From Pseudomonas coleopterorum (GTDB taxonomy: Bacteria; Pseudomonadota; Gammaproteobacteria; Pseudomonadales; Pseudomonadaceae), in NCBI RefSeq assembly GCF_900105555.1, contig NZ_FNTZ01000001.1, forward strand, positions 2,790,001 to 2,854,000: a stretch of 64,000 nt of DNA, read 5' to 3'. Of this stretch, positions 18,277 to 27,224 are shown in pieces. The stretch's first letter is position 1, and each line of letters begins with the position of its first letter. The notes beneath the pieces are model-generated. The model saw only the letters and a program-made list of their open reading frames with translations. It was not told the DNA's origin and ran no database searches. The translations under genes and the position numbers were made by a program.

Positions 18277-19685
18277 GTCATTTGAAACCCCTACTGCCCA
18301 GCTTGCTGGTGCTGGCTTTGGCCGCTTGCGCGGTGGGCCCGGACTATCGCGCGCCGCAGGATCTGCAGGCGAGCGTGGCAGCGGCCCAGGACACTCGCTA
18401 CTACCGCGCCGAGCCGTTCGATGCGGTGTGGTGGCAGCAATTCGACGACCCGACGCTCAACCGTTTGGTCAACGAATCGCTGCAGGGCAACCGCGAGCTG
18501 CGGGTGGCCTTCGCCCGCCTCAAGGCGGCTCGGGCCATCCGCGACGACGTGGCCAACGATCGCTTCCCGGTGGTGACCAGCCGCGCCAGCAGCGAGATCG
18601 GCAAGAGCCAGATTCCCGGCCAGACCAGCGATCGGGTCAATACCGAGCGCTACGACCTGGGCCTGGACATGGCCTGGGAAATCGACCTGTTCGGGCGCAT
18701 CCAGCGGCAGTTGGAGGTCAGTGACGCGCAGCAAGGCGAAGCGGCGGCCGACCTCCAGCAGTTGCAGGTCACCCTGATCGCCGACCTGGTGGATGCCTAC
18801 GGGCAACTGCGCGGCGCGCAACTGCGCGAGAAGATCGCCCTGGCCAACCTGAAGAACCAGCAGGATTCGCGGGGTATCACCCGCAGCCTGCAGGAAGCCG
18901 GTGTGGGCAATCAACTGGACGTGGTCCGGGCCGATGCGCGGCTCGCGGCCGTCGAGGCGACCGTGCCGCAGTTGCAGGCCGAACAGGTGCGTGCGCGCAA
19001 CCGCATCGCTACCCTGCTCGGCCAGCGGCCGGACCAATTGAGTGTGGACCTGAGCCCTGCGCAGTTGCCGGCCATTGCCAAGGCCTTGCCGATCGGCGAT
19101 CCGACCCAATTGCTGCGGCGCCGACCGGACATCCGCAGTGCCGAACGGCGACTGGCCGCCTCCACCGCGCAGATCGGCGTGGCCACGGCCGATCTGTTCC
19201 CCCGGGTCAGCCTCAGTGGGTTCCTGGGCTTCACGGCGGCACGCGGTTCGCAGATCGGCTCGTCCGCGGCCAATGCTTGGGGACTGGGGCCAAGCATCAC
19301 TTGGGCCGCGTTCGACCTGGGCAGCGTGAGGGCGCAGATCCGTGCAGCCAACGCCGATGCCGAAGGCGCGCTGGCCAGCTATGAACAGGATGTGTTGCTG
19401 GCGCTGGAAGAGTCGGAAAATGCCTTCAGTGACTACGGCAAACGCCAGCAGCGCGTGCAGGCCTTGATGCGCCAGAGCGAGTCGAGTCGCGCGGCGGCAG
19501 CGCTGGCCTCGATCCAGTACCGCGAGGGCACGGCGGATTACCTGGTGCTGCTCGATGCCGAGCGTGAACGCTTGAGCGCCGAGGACGCCCAGGCCCAGGG
19601 TGAAACCGAGTTGTATCGCGGCATCGTTGCGATCTACAAGGCCTTGGGCGGCGGCTGGCAGCCCGATACGCTGGCACAGCGGTAG
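18273..19685 (+). CDS. oprN: outer-membrane efflux channel OprN (NodT family)
   Basis: The 470-residue lipoprotein (lipobox LALAAC, Cys19) is a TolC-like outer-membrane factor with two OEP repeats. Typical motifs are AVGPDYRAP, WWQQFDDPTLNRLV, GLDMAWEIDLFGRI, RRRPDIRSAERRLAA and ATADLFPRVSLSGFLG. It forms the trimeric exit duct for MexEF. The start ATG overlaps the mexF stop by 4 bases. The operon ends here; a co-directional GNAT gene starts 140 bases later and is probably separate. Confidence 0.94.
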   Translation: MSHLKPLLPSLLVLALAACAVGPDYRAPQDLQASVAAAQDTRYYRAEPFDAVWWQQFDDPTLNRLVNESLQGNRELRVAFARLKAARAIRDDVANDRFPVVTSRASSEIGKSQIPGQTSDRVNTERYDLGLDMAWEIDLFGRIQRQLEVSDAQQGEAAADLQQLQVTLIADLVDAYGQLRGAQLREKIALANLKNQQDSRGITRSLQEAGVGNQLDVVRADARLAAVEATVPQLQAEQVRARNRIATLLGQRPDQLSVDLSPAQLPAIAKALPIGDPTQLLRRRPDIRSAERRLAASTAQIGVATADLFPRVSLSGFLGFTAARGSQIGSSAANAWGLGPSITWAAFDLGSVRAQIRAANADAEGALASYEQDVLLALEESENAFSDYGKRQQRVQALMRQSESSRAAAALASIQYREGTADYLVLLDAERERLSAEDAQAQGETELYRGIVAIYKALGGGWQPDTLAQR

Positions 19686-19825
19686 CCATCAGCGCCAGTG
19701 CTGCGGCTGCAAAGCCTGCGGCGGATGGTAGGATAGGTACCGTCCCGGCCACTCGGGGCGGTTGCCGGGCGTGCGTGCCAGGCGACCGTCTTCGACAGCC
19801 GATCCCGATCCGCAGCGAGCGCCCC

Positions 19826-20395
19826 ATGATCACCATTCGCCCCATGACCTCTTCCGATTTCGACCGTTTCTGGCCCACCTTCGACGCGGTGGTTCAGGGC
19901 CAGCAGACGTACGCCTACGATCCGGCCATGGACCGCGAAGCCGCCGAACACACCTGGTTGAAGGTGCCCCTGCACACTTTCGTTGCCGAAGATGAACAGG
20001 GTCAGTTGCTCGGCAGTTACTACCTCAAGGCCAACGCGGCGGGTCCCGGCAACCACGTGTGCAACTGCGGCTACATGGTCAGCGAAGCGGCGGGCGGTCG
20101 AGGCGTGGCGCGGCTGATGTGCGAGCACTCGCAGCAGGTGGCGCGCGACAGCGGTTTTCTGGCCATGCAGTTCAATTCGGTGGTGGCCAGTAACGAAGTG
20201 GCGGTGGCCTTGTGGCACAAGCTGGGTTTCGAGACCGTGGGGCGCCTGCCGCGCGCCTATCGGCATGCTCACCTGGGGCTGGTCGATTGCCTGGTGATGT
20301 ACAAGTGGCTGGCCGAAGAGCCCGCAGCGCCGACTCGATTGATCGGGCGCAAGAACATCGAGTCGGTGGTGTCCCGGCCGCGGCGCAGAAGCTGA
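19826..20395 (+). CDS. GNAT family N-acetyltransferase
   Basis: The 189-residue protein (MITIRPMTSSDFDRFWPTF) carries the acetyl-CoA loop VSEAAGGRGVARLMCEHSQ at about residues 87-105 and the downstream N-E-VAVALWHKLGFETVGRLP pattern typical of L-amino-acid/phosphinothricin-type acetyltransferases. The substrate is unknown. The ATG at 19826 is preferred to one 51 bases upstream because the fold starts with the IRPMT strand. The Shine-Dalgarno is weak. Confidence 0.88.
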   Translation: MITIRPMTSSDFDRFWPTFDAVVQGQQTYAYDPAMDREAAEHTWLKVPLHTFVAEDEQGQLLGSYYLKANAAGPGNHVCNCGYMVSEAAGGRGVARLMCEHSQQVARDSGFLAMQFNSVVASNEVAVALWHKLGFETVGRLPRAYRHAHLGLVDCLVMYKWLAEEPAAPTRLIGRKNIESVVSRPRRRS

Positions 20396-20505
20396 ATCGT
20401 TACTTGCATCACGGAAGTCGATGATCGCTATCGAAAAACGGAATTTTTCCTGAGCGGGCGGGATCAGCACTATAGGTCCCATTATTTCCCCTAGGATTTG
20501 TACCA

Positions 20506-20574
20506 ATGAATATCAACCTGACCCTGTGCTGCATGATCGTCGTTTCGTTCGGAATTGCGCTGAGCCACGTTTGA
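20506..20574 (+). CDS. possible 22-residue membrane peptide
   Basis: A short frame, MNINLTLCCMIVVSFGIALSHV, has AGGA 9 bases before its ATG. It is almost wholly hydrophobic and could span the membrane once. It lies in the 206-base gap between the GNAT gene and the LysR gene. Nothing in the sequence gives a function, and chance cannot be excluded for so short a frame. Confidence 0.35.
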   Translation: MNINLTLCCMIVVSFGIALSHV

Positions 20575-20601
20575 GTGCTACTCGCACTCGGCGGGCCATG
20601 C

Positions 20602-21486
20602 TCAGAGATTGCTCAAATGTTCGCGCAGGAAGTCGACCAGGACCTGCACCGGTCGTGACGTCTGCCGATGCTGCGGATACACGGCCGAGAGCGCCAAAGG
20701 CTCGGTAACGAACTCATCCAGTACGGTTTGCAGTTGCCCTGACGCCAGTGCGTGTTGAACGATGAATCGAGGCAGGTAGGCGATTCCCATGCCGGCCACT
20801 GCTGCCTCGCACAACAACTCGCCGTTGTTGGCGCGCATGCGCCCGCTCACACCGATCACCAGCGGTTTGCCCCCCACTTCGAAGCGCCATTGCACCTGGC
20901 GCGCGTGGCCGTAGGGCAGACAGTCATGGGTGGTCAGTTCCTGGGGCGTGGTGGGTCGGCCACGTGTAGCCAGATAGTCCGGGCTTGCGCAGTACACGCG
21001 GGCGATGGAGGCGATGCGCCGGGCGACCAGCGACGAGTCTTCCAGCGTGCCGATGCGCAGGACCAGATCGTAGCCTTCGCCGAGCAGGTCGACGGGGCGA
21101 TCGCTGAGGTCGATTTCGACCTGGACCTGAGGGTAGCGTTGCAGGAATCGGGGCATGAGCGTGCTCAATTGCGCCATGGCGAAGGACAGTGGCGCACTCA
21201 CCCGCAACGTGCCGCGGGGTTCGGCGGCCTGGCCAGCGATGACCTGTTCGACCTGTTCCACTTCAGCCAGCAGACGCACGGCAGAGTCGTAATAGCTCTG
21301 GCCCAGGGCGGTGACATCCAGGCGGCGCGTGGAGCGATTGAGCAGGCGTGCGCCCAGGCGGTTTTCCAGCTGCATCAAGCGGCGACTGATGTATTGCTTG
21401 GAAACCCCCAATTGCTCGGCGGCGGCCGTGAAGCTGTGCGAGTCCAGCACCTGAACGAAAAGCCGCATGTCTTCGAACGCGTTCAT
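20602..21486 (-). CDS. LysR-family transcriptional regulator
   Basis: The 294-residue protein starts MNAFEDMRLFVQVLDSHSFTAAAEQLGVSKQYISRRLMQLENRLG, a winged helix-turn-helix of the LysR type, followed by a two-lobe periplasmic-binding-like effector domain (RGTLRVSAPLSFAMAQL, DLSDRPVDLLGEGYDLVLRIG, YCASPDYL). These features place it in the large AaeR/DmlR/CrgA-like group rather than with MexT. The ATG at 21486 has GAGGAG upstream. No divergent target is obvious: the egtBD gene starts 283 bases away on the other strand and could be its target. Confidence 0.9.
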   Translation of the reverse strand: MNAFEDMRLFVQVLDSHSFTAAAEQLGVSKQYISRRLMQLENRLGARLLNRSTRRLDVTALGQSYYDSAVRLLAEVEQVEQVIAGQAAEPRGTLRVSAPLSFAMAQLSTLMPRFLQRYPQVQVEIDLSDRPVDLLGEGYDLVLRIGTLEDSSLVARRIASIARVYCASPDYLATRGRPTTPQELTTHDCLPYGHARQVQWRFEVGGKPLVIGVSGRMRANNGELLCEAAVAGMGIAYLPRFIVQHALASGQLQTVLDEFVTEPLALSAVYPQHRQTSRPVQVLVDFLREHLSNL

Positions 21487-21582
21487 CGTCACTCCTCGGT
21501 TGACAATGCATTGTGGGTCAGGCGCTGTGCCCATACAACTGCGGTGCTCCCGGACGCCGTAAGCCTGGAAGAACGAGCGAGA

Positions 21583-21663
21583 TAAAGGGTGACATATCGC
21601 ATCGAGCGCAAGGATTTCGATCAGCGGGCGAACCTGCTCCCGGTTGCACAGTCACACCCTTTA
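21583..21663 (+). promoter_or_regulatory. possible structured leader upstream of egtBD
   Basis: TAAAGGGTG (21583-21591) and CACCCTTTA (21655-21663) are perfect 9-base complements enclosing 63 bases that contain two smaller helices (ATCGA/TCGAT and CGGG/CCCG). The block lies 106 bases before the egtBD start. It matches no riboswitch class I can recognise, and could be chance. Confidence 0.3.
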
Positions 21664-21769
21664 GTCCGGCGCTGAAGCCCACCGTCGGTCGTGCGGAAAG
21701 CGATAGAAAAGCGCTTCTGCCCCCGTTTCCCACCGTCACCCTCGACGGAGCCGTCGGAGCAGCCTCTTG

Positions 21770-23917
21770 ATGAACAGTCTTTCCCGGCAGGCCGTGCCTG
21801 TTACCCCTACGCACGACCTGCTGCAGCGCTTCCAGCAGGTACGCCGCCACAGCGAACACCTGGCCAGTCCGCTCAGCGCCGAAGACATGGGCGCGCAGTC
21901 GATGCCCGACGCGAGCCCGGCCAAATGGCACCTGGCCCACACCAGCTGGTTCTTCGAAACCTTCCTGCTCGCTGAACAAGTGCCGCACTACACCCCGTTC
22001 GACCCGGATTTCTGCTACCTCTTCAATTCCTACTACGAAGCAGTCGGCCCGCGCCAGCCGCGTCCTCAGCGCGGTTTGATGACGCGTCCGGGACTGGACC
22101 GCGTGCTGGCCTATCGCGCGCATGTCGATCGGCACATGGAAGCCCTGCTCAGCGGCGATCTGGACACTGAAGCCCAATCGCTCATCGAATTGGGTCTGTC
22201 CCACGAGCAACAGCATCAGGAGCTGTTGCTGATGGATATCCTGCACCTGTTCAGCGTCTCGGCGCTCAAGCCGGCGTACGACCCGGCCTGGCCAGCCGAC
22301 ACGTCCGGTCGCCGGGGCCGCTTCATTGGCCAGGCCGGCGGTCTGGTCGAGATCGGCCATGACGGTCACGGCTTCGCCTTCGACAACGAGGGCCCGCGAC
22401 ACAAAGTGTTCGCCCAGGCCTTCGAAATCGCCGACCGTCTGGTCACCAACGGTGAATGGCTGGAATTCATCGAAGCCGGCGGCTACACCCAGGCCGGCCT
22501 GTGGCTGGCCGACGGTTGGGCCACGGTTCAGGCCGAAGGCTGGTATGCCCCGTTCTACTGGCAGCAGGACCGCGCCGGTGCCTGGCACGAGATGAGCCTG
22601 CGCGGGCTGCAACCGCTGCAACTCGACGGACCCGTGGTGCACATCAGCTACTACGAAGCGGCTGCCTTCGCGCAATGGGCCGGCGCACGCCTGCCCACCG
22701 AAGCGGAATGGGAAATCGCCGCTGGCAGTGGACACCTGCAGCAACTCGACGATGTAGCCTGGCAGTGGACGCAGAGCGCCTACAGTGCCTACCCCGGCTT
22801 CCAGCCTGCGGTCAGCGCGGTCGGTGAATACAACGGCAAGTTCATGATCAACCAGATGGTGTTGCGTGGCGGCGCCAGTATCACCCCGGTCGGACACACC
22901 CGCCCCACCTACCGCAACTTCTTCGGCCCCGGCTGCCGCTGGATGTTCTCCGGCGTGCGTCTGGCGCGCGACGTGTCGCCCTACAGCACCCGCAACGACG
23001 GCAGCGATGAGTTCGCCCGCGATGTGATCACCGGACTGTCGGCAGCGCAGAAATCCATCTCGCCGAAGTACTTCTACGATGCCGAGGGCTCGCAGCTGTT
23101 CGAAGCCATCTGCACCCTGCCCGAGTACTACCCGACCCGCGCCGAAACGGCGCTGCTGACCGAGATCGCGCCGCAGTTGGCCGAGTGGGTCGCCGACGAT
23201 GCGGCGCTGGTGGAGTTCGGTGCCGGCGCCTGCGACAAGGTGCGTCTGTTGCTGGATGCGGTGCCGCAGATTGGGCTGTACGTGCCCATCGACATCTGCA
23301 GCAATGCGCTGGAAAGCGCGAGCGCCCGGCTGCGCCAACGCTACCCTGCCCTGCGCATCGCACCGCTGGTGGACGATTTTACCCGTGCCCTGCACCTGCC
23401 GGCCGAGACTCAGGGTCATCCGCGCGTGGGCTTCTTTCCGGGCTCGACGCTGGGCAATTTCACCCGTCCGCAGGCCGTACGCTTCCTGCGTTCGGCGCGC
23501 GAGCTGCTTGGGCCCGATGCGCGCTTCATCATCGGCGTGGACATGGTCAAGGATGCGGCCACCCTGGAAGCCGCCTATGACGACGCGGCCGGAGTTACCG
23601 CACGCTTCAACAAGAACCTGCTGACGCGCATGAACCGCGAACTCGACGGCGATTTCGACGAGGCGGCATTCGACCACCTGGCGCTGTGGAACCCCGAGTA
23701 CGAGCGGATCGAAATGCACCTGGTCAGCCAGAAAGCCCAACAGGTCCGGGTGGCCGGTCGCACCTTCGCGTTCAAACCCGGAGAACGGCTGCACACCGAG
23801 AACTCGCACAAGTTCACCGTGCAGTCCTTCACCGAACTGGCGGCTGCGGCCGGCTGGGACGTCAGCCATCAATGGATAGGCGAAGCCCCGCAGGTCGCGC
23901 TGTTCTGCCTGCGCTGA
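21770..23917 (+). CDS. EgtB-EgtD fusion: sulfoxide synthase plus histidine methyltransferase
   Basis: One 715-residue frame carries two ergothioneine enzymes. Residues 1 to about 405 are EgtB: a DinB-like domain with iron ligands His54 (KWHLAHTSWF) and His145/His149 in LSHEQQHQE, then an FGE-sulfatase-like domain (RLPTEAEWEIAAG, VLRGGAS, RNFFGPGCRWMFSGVRLARD). Residues about 410-715 are EgtD, the SAM-dependent histidine trimethylase (SPKYFYDAEGSQLFE, EFGAGACDKVRLLL, GFFPGSTLGNF, NSHKFT). Together they make hercynine and oxidise/ligate it to a thiol donor. The two are normally separate genes; no stop or restart lies at the junction. EgtA, EgtC and the C-S lyase EgtE are not nearby. The ATG at 21770 follows an in-frame TTG. 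Confidence 0.92.
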   Translation: MNSLSRQAVPVTPTHDLLQRFQQVRRHSEHLASPLSAEDMGAQSMPDASPAKWHLAHTSWFFETFLLAEQVPHYTPFDPDFCYLFNSYYEAVGPRQPRPQRGLMTRPGLDRVLAYRAHVDRHMEALLSGDLDTEAQSLIELGLSHEQQHQELLLMDILHLFSVSALKPAYDPAWPADTSGRRGRFIGQAGGLVEIGHDGHGFAFDNEGPRHKVFAQAFEIADRLVTNGEWLEFIEAGGYTQAGLWLADGWATVQAEGWYAPFYWQQDRAGAWHEMSLRGLQPLQLDGPVVHISYYEAAAFAQWAGARLPTEAEWEIAAGSGHLQQLDDVAWQWTQSAYSAYPGFQPAVSAVGEYNGKFMINQMVLRGGASITPVGHTRPTYRNFFGPGCRWMFSGVRLARDVSPYSTRNDGSDEFARDVITGLSAAQKSISPKYFYDAEGSQLFEAICTLPEYYPTRAETALLTEIAPQLAEWVADDAALVEFGAGACDKVRLLLDAVPQIGLYVPIDICSNALESASARLRQRYPALRIAPLVDDFTRALHLPAETQGHPRVGFFPGSTLGNFTRPQAVRFLRSARELLGPDARFIIGVDMVKDAATLEAAYDDAAGVTARFNKNLLTRMNRELDGDFDEAAFDHLALWNPEYERIEMHLVSQKAQQVRVAGRTFAFKPGERLHTENSHKFTVQSFTELAAAAGWDVSHQWIGEAPQVALFCLR

Positions 23918-23950
23918 CCCATCGGCAGCGCATCATGAGTGAGGAACACC

Positions 23951-26539
23951 ATGACTAAGGCTCTGGAGGAGTACAACCGCAAGCGTGACTTCGACGCCAC
24001 CCCGGAGCCTTCCGGCGCCGGGCGCAGTGGCAAACGCGGCAAGGCGGCGCGGGCATTGCAGTTCTGCATTCAGAAACACGATGCCAGCCACCTGCACTAC
24101 GACTTTCGCCTGGAACTGGACGGCACGCTCAAGAGCTGGGCAGTGCCCAAGGGACCGTCACTGGACCCCAAGGCTCGGCGCCTGGCGGTGCATGTCGAAG
24201 ACCATCCGCTGGACTACGCCAGCTTCGAGGGCAACATTCCCGACGGGCACTACGGTGCCGGTGACGTGATCGTCTGGGACCGCGGGACCTGGATTCCCGA
24301 AGGCGATCCTCACCAGGCCTATGAGAACGGCAAGCTCAAGTTCGTCCTGCAGGGCGAGAAGCTGGGCGGCACCTGGAATCTGGTCAAGACCCACATGCCT
24401 GGCAAACGCGAGCAGTGGTTTCTGATCAAATCCAAGGACGCTGCGGCACGCCCATTGGCCGAGTACGACGTGCTCGTCGCCGAACCCGACAGCGTCATCA
24501 GCGAACGCACCCTGGTGTCGCGCAAGCGCACCACCAAAGCAGCCGCGAAACCGGTGACCAAACCTGCAGCCAAAGCCACGTCCAAAAGCTCCAAAAGCAA
24601 AACTATCCAGCTGGAAGGCGCCAAGGCGGCCGCCTTGCCCGCCAGCCTCAAACCCGAATTGGCCACACTGGTGGACTCTGCACCCGAAGGCGACTGGCGC
24701 TACGAGATCAAGTTCGACGGCTACCGCATCGTCGCTCGCATCGACGGCGATCAGGTCAACCTCTTCACCCGCAACGGCCACGACTGGACAGCGAAGCTGC
24801 CGCGCCAGGCCCAGGCGCTCGCTGCCCTGGGCTTACAGTCGGCATGGCTGGATGGCGAAGTGGTGGTCGCCAACGAGCGCGGGGTGCCGGACTTCCAGGC
24901 CTTGCAGAACGCATTCGAGAACGAGCGCAGCGGTGACATCGTTTTCTACCTGTTCGACCTGCCCTACCTCAACGGTATGGACCTGCGCGCCGTGCCTCTG
25001 GAGCAGCGTCGCAGTGCCTTGGCCAAGGTGCTGGAAACCAACACGGACGACGCGCTGAAGTGCTCCGACGACCTTGCCGGATCAGCTGACTCGTTGCTCG
25101 AAAGCGCTTGCCAGATGGATATGGAAGGCCTGATCGGCAAGCGTGTCGGCAGCCCTTATGTGTCGCGGCGCAGCAGCGACTGGATCAAGCTCAAATGCAA
25201 GCGCCGCCAGGAGTTCGTCATCGTCGGCTACACCGAGCCCAAGGGCAGCCGCAGCGCGTTCGGCGCCCTGTTGCTGGGCTTGCACGATGCCGACAGCGGC
25301 GAGTTGCGATTCGCCGGCAAGGTCGGCACCGGCTTCAGCGAAACCACGTTGCGCACCCTGCTCGCGCAGTTGCAGGGGTTGGAGACCGCCCGCCCGGCGC
25401 TCGTCAATCCTCCTACGGGCGCTCAAGCCCGTGGCGTACATTGGCTCGAGCCCACGCTGTTGGCGGAAGTGGCCTATGCCGAAATGACCCGCGACGGCGC
25501 CGTCCGCCACGCCGTTTTCCATGGCTTGCGCACTGACAAGCCCGCCAAGGAGATCACCCCCGAAATGCCAGCGGCCAAATCCGGTACGTCCGCCAAATCG
25601 GCAAGCAAGTCAGAACGGAAGCCGCGCAAGGCAGCCAGCAAGGCCGACGACGCCGACCTGGTCGGGCAGGTGCGCATCACGCACCCCGAGCGGGTCATCG
25701 ATGCCACCAGCGGCACCACCAAGATGCAGCTGGCCGAATACTACGGGCGCATCGCTCCCTGGTTGCTGCCACACCTCAAGCAACGCCCCGTGGCGTTGGT
25801 GCGGGCACCCGACGGCGTGGGTGGCGAGCTGTTCTTCCAGAAGCACGCCGGCCACCTGGCGATCCCGCACATTCTCACCTTCGACAAGGACGAGGCGGGT
25901 CAGGCCGCGATGGTCATCAACGATGGTCAGGCACTGCTGGGCGCGGTGCAGATGGGCACCGTGGAACTGCACACCTGGAACGCGACCGCGAAGGATTTCG
26001 AACATCCCGACCGCTTCGTACTCGACCTGGACCCGGACCCTAGCTTGCCTTGGAAAAGCATGGTCGAAGCCACTCAACTGACTCAGACCCTGCTCGACGA
26101 ACTGGGCCTTGCATCGTTCCTCAAGACCAGTGGTGGCAAGGGCATGCATGTGGTGGTACCGATCACGCGCAAGCTGGGCTGGGATGAGGTCAAGGCATTC
26201 AGCCGCGCCGTGGTGGAACACATGGCCAAACTGATGCCGGAACGCTTCACGGCCGTCTCGGGGCCGAAAAACCGGGTCGGCCGGATTTTCATCGATTACC
26301 TGCGCAACGGTCTGGGCGCAACCACGGCCTGCGCCTACGCGGCGCGAGCGCGGGATGGGTTGCCGGTCTCGGTGCCGGTCACCCGGGAGGAAGTGGCGCA
26401 GATCAAGGGCGGCGACCAGTGGGACATCGACAGCGTACTCGAACGCCTGGCGGAGCTTGAAAACGATCCCTGGGCCGATTTCTTCAGCACCCGCCAAAGC
26501 ATCACCGTCGCTATGCGCAAGAAGCTCGGGCTCAAATGA
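23951..26539 (+). CDS. ligD: ATP-dependent DNA ligase D (PE-LIG-POL)
   Basis: LigD works with Ku in bacterial non-homologous end joining. The 862-residue protein has the Pseudomonas domain order: N-terminal 3'-phosphoesterase (HYDFRLELDGTLKSWAVPKG, HVEDHPLDY, GHYGAGDVIVWD), central ATP ligase with the nucleotidyl-acceptor Lys in YEIKFDGYR and the later IKLKCKRRQEF motif, and C-terminal primase/polymerase (VRITHPERVID, FQKHAG, DLDPDP with its metal-binding Asp pair, TSGGKGMH). Two Lys/Ala/Ser-rich linkers join the domains. The ATG at 23951 has GAGGA 6 bases upstream. It is 33 bases after egtBD and may be co-transcribed. No ku gene is in the window. Confidence 0.95.
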   Translation: MTKALEEYNRKRDFDATPEPSGAGRSGKRGKAARALQFCIQKHDASHLHYDFRLELDGTLKSWAVPKGPSLDPKARRLAVHVEDHPLDYASFEGNIPDGHYGAGDVIVWDRGTWIPEGDPHQAYENGKLKFVLQGEKLGGTWNLVKTHMPGKREQWFLIKSKDAAARPLAEYDVLVAEPDSVISERTLVSRKRTTKAAAKPVTKPAAKATSKSSKSKTIQLEGAKAAALPASLKPELATLVDSAPEGDWRYEIKFDGYRIVARIDGDQVNLFTRNGHDWTAKLPRQAQALAALGLQSAWLDGEVVVANERGVPDFQALQNAFENERSGDIVFYLFDLPYLNGMDLRAVPLEQRRSALAKVLETNTDDALKCSDDLAGSADSLLESACQMDMEGLIGKRVGSPYVSRRSSDWIKLKCKRRQEFVIVGYTEPKGSRSAFGALLLGLHDADSGELRFAGKVGTGFSETTLRTLLAQLQGLETARPALVNPPTGAQARGVHWLEPTLLAEVAYAEMTRDGAVRHAVFHGLRTDKPAKEITPEMPAAKSGTSAKSASKSERKPRKAASKADDADLVGQVRITHPERVIDATSGTTKMQLAEYYGRIAPWLLPHLKQRPVALVRAPDGVGGELFFQKHAGHLAIPHILTFDKDEAGQAAMVINDGQALLGAVQMGTVELHTWNATAKDFEHPDRFVLDLDPDPSLPWKSMVEATQLTQTLLDELGLASFLKTSGGKGMHVVVPITRKLGWDEVKAFSRAVVEHMAKLMPERFTAVSGPKNRVGRIFIDYLRNGLGATTACAYAARARDGLPVSVPVTREEVAQIKGGDQWDIDSVLERLAELENDPWADFFSTRQSITVAMRKKLGLK

Positions 26540-26544
26540 ACCCA

Positions 26545-26898
26545 TCAACTGCCGCGGTAGGTGGAGTAGCTGTACGGTGACAGCAACAGGGGCACATGGT
26601 AGTGCTCCTGAGTTGCATCGATGCCGAACCGCAGGACGATCTCGTCGAGAAACGCCGGCGCCGTGGTGACGGTACCGCGGCTGCGATAGTAGTCACCTGC
26701 ACCGAAGTGCAGCTGATACACACCCGAACGGTAGTGCTCACCCTCCAGCAGCGGCACATCGCAACGCCCGTCGGAATTGGTCACGGCCGTTACCAGCAGT
26801 TCCAGCTGTTCGCCGTCGACGCGGTACAGACGCACTCGAATGCCGTTACCGGGACACCCATGTGCGGCGTCCAAAACGTGTGTGGTCAAGCGTCCCAT
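26545..26898 (-). CDS. uraH: 5-hydroxyisourate hydrolase (HIUase)
   Basis: This transthyretin-like enzyme opens 5-hydroxyisourate to OHCU, the second step from urate. The 117-residue protein begins MGRLTTHVLDAAHGCPG (N-terminal active-site His) and ends YRGS, the C-terminal signature of HIUases; an inner Arg-rich strand (IRVRLYRV) and HYHVPLLLSP complete the fold. An upstream extension in the frame lacks homology. It is divergent from puuE, and its stop lies 5 bases from the ligD stop. Confidence 0.95.
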   Translation of the reverse strand: MGRLTTHVLDAAHGCPGNGIRVRLYRVDGEQLELLVTAVTNSDGRCDVPLLEGEHYRSGVYQLHFGAGDYYRSRGTVTTAPAFLDEIVLRFGIDATQEHYHVPLLLSPYSYSTYRGS

Positions 26899-27139
26899 GG
26901 TTGATTTCACCTGTTCAGGGGGCACGCCAACGGCGCACCGTGATGGAGCGCAAGCGTGCGGTACGCGCCGCAATGGGGCGTGGCACCTGACACCTTGCAA
27001 AAACAAAAGCCGCAAAACACGCGTCGATGCAGATTGCTGACCGATTGGGCAGGTTCTTTGCAAGAGCCTGCATCATCGCGTTTGCAAGGATACGGCCATC
27101 CAACGGCCCGAGACTCGAGCTTACAAATTGTCCATACCG

Positions 27140-27149
27140 TTGTATACAA
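27140..27149. promoter_or_regulatory. TTGTATACAA palindrome between uraH and puuE
   Basis: A perfect 10-bp palindrome lies in the divergent gap, 75 bases before the puuE start. It overlaps a plausible promoter (TTACAA at 27121, 16-base spacer, TATACA at 27143). This sequence type is typical of FadR-subfamily GntR operators, so control of ureide catabolism by such a regulator is inferred. No regulator gene is adjacent. Confidence 0.5.
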
Positions 27150-27224
27150 TCGATTCAAGCCTGAAAACGCCTTCCCATGGCGCCTTTTCGAGCGCGTTCT
27201 GCCACGTATAAAAGGAAATCTTCG

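Noticed and set aside
20602..21486. LysR gene considered as MexT, the activator of mexEF-oprN
   Set aside because: Its sequence fits the AaeR/DmlR/CrgA-type group, and it lies downstream and far from the mexE promoter.
21518..23872. 784-codon open frame antisense to egtBD
   Set aside because: Same compositional artefact; the sense strand carries EgtB and EgtD motifs.
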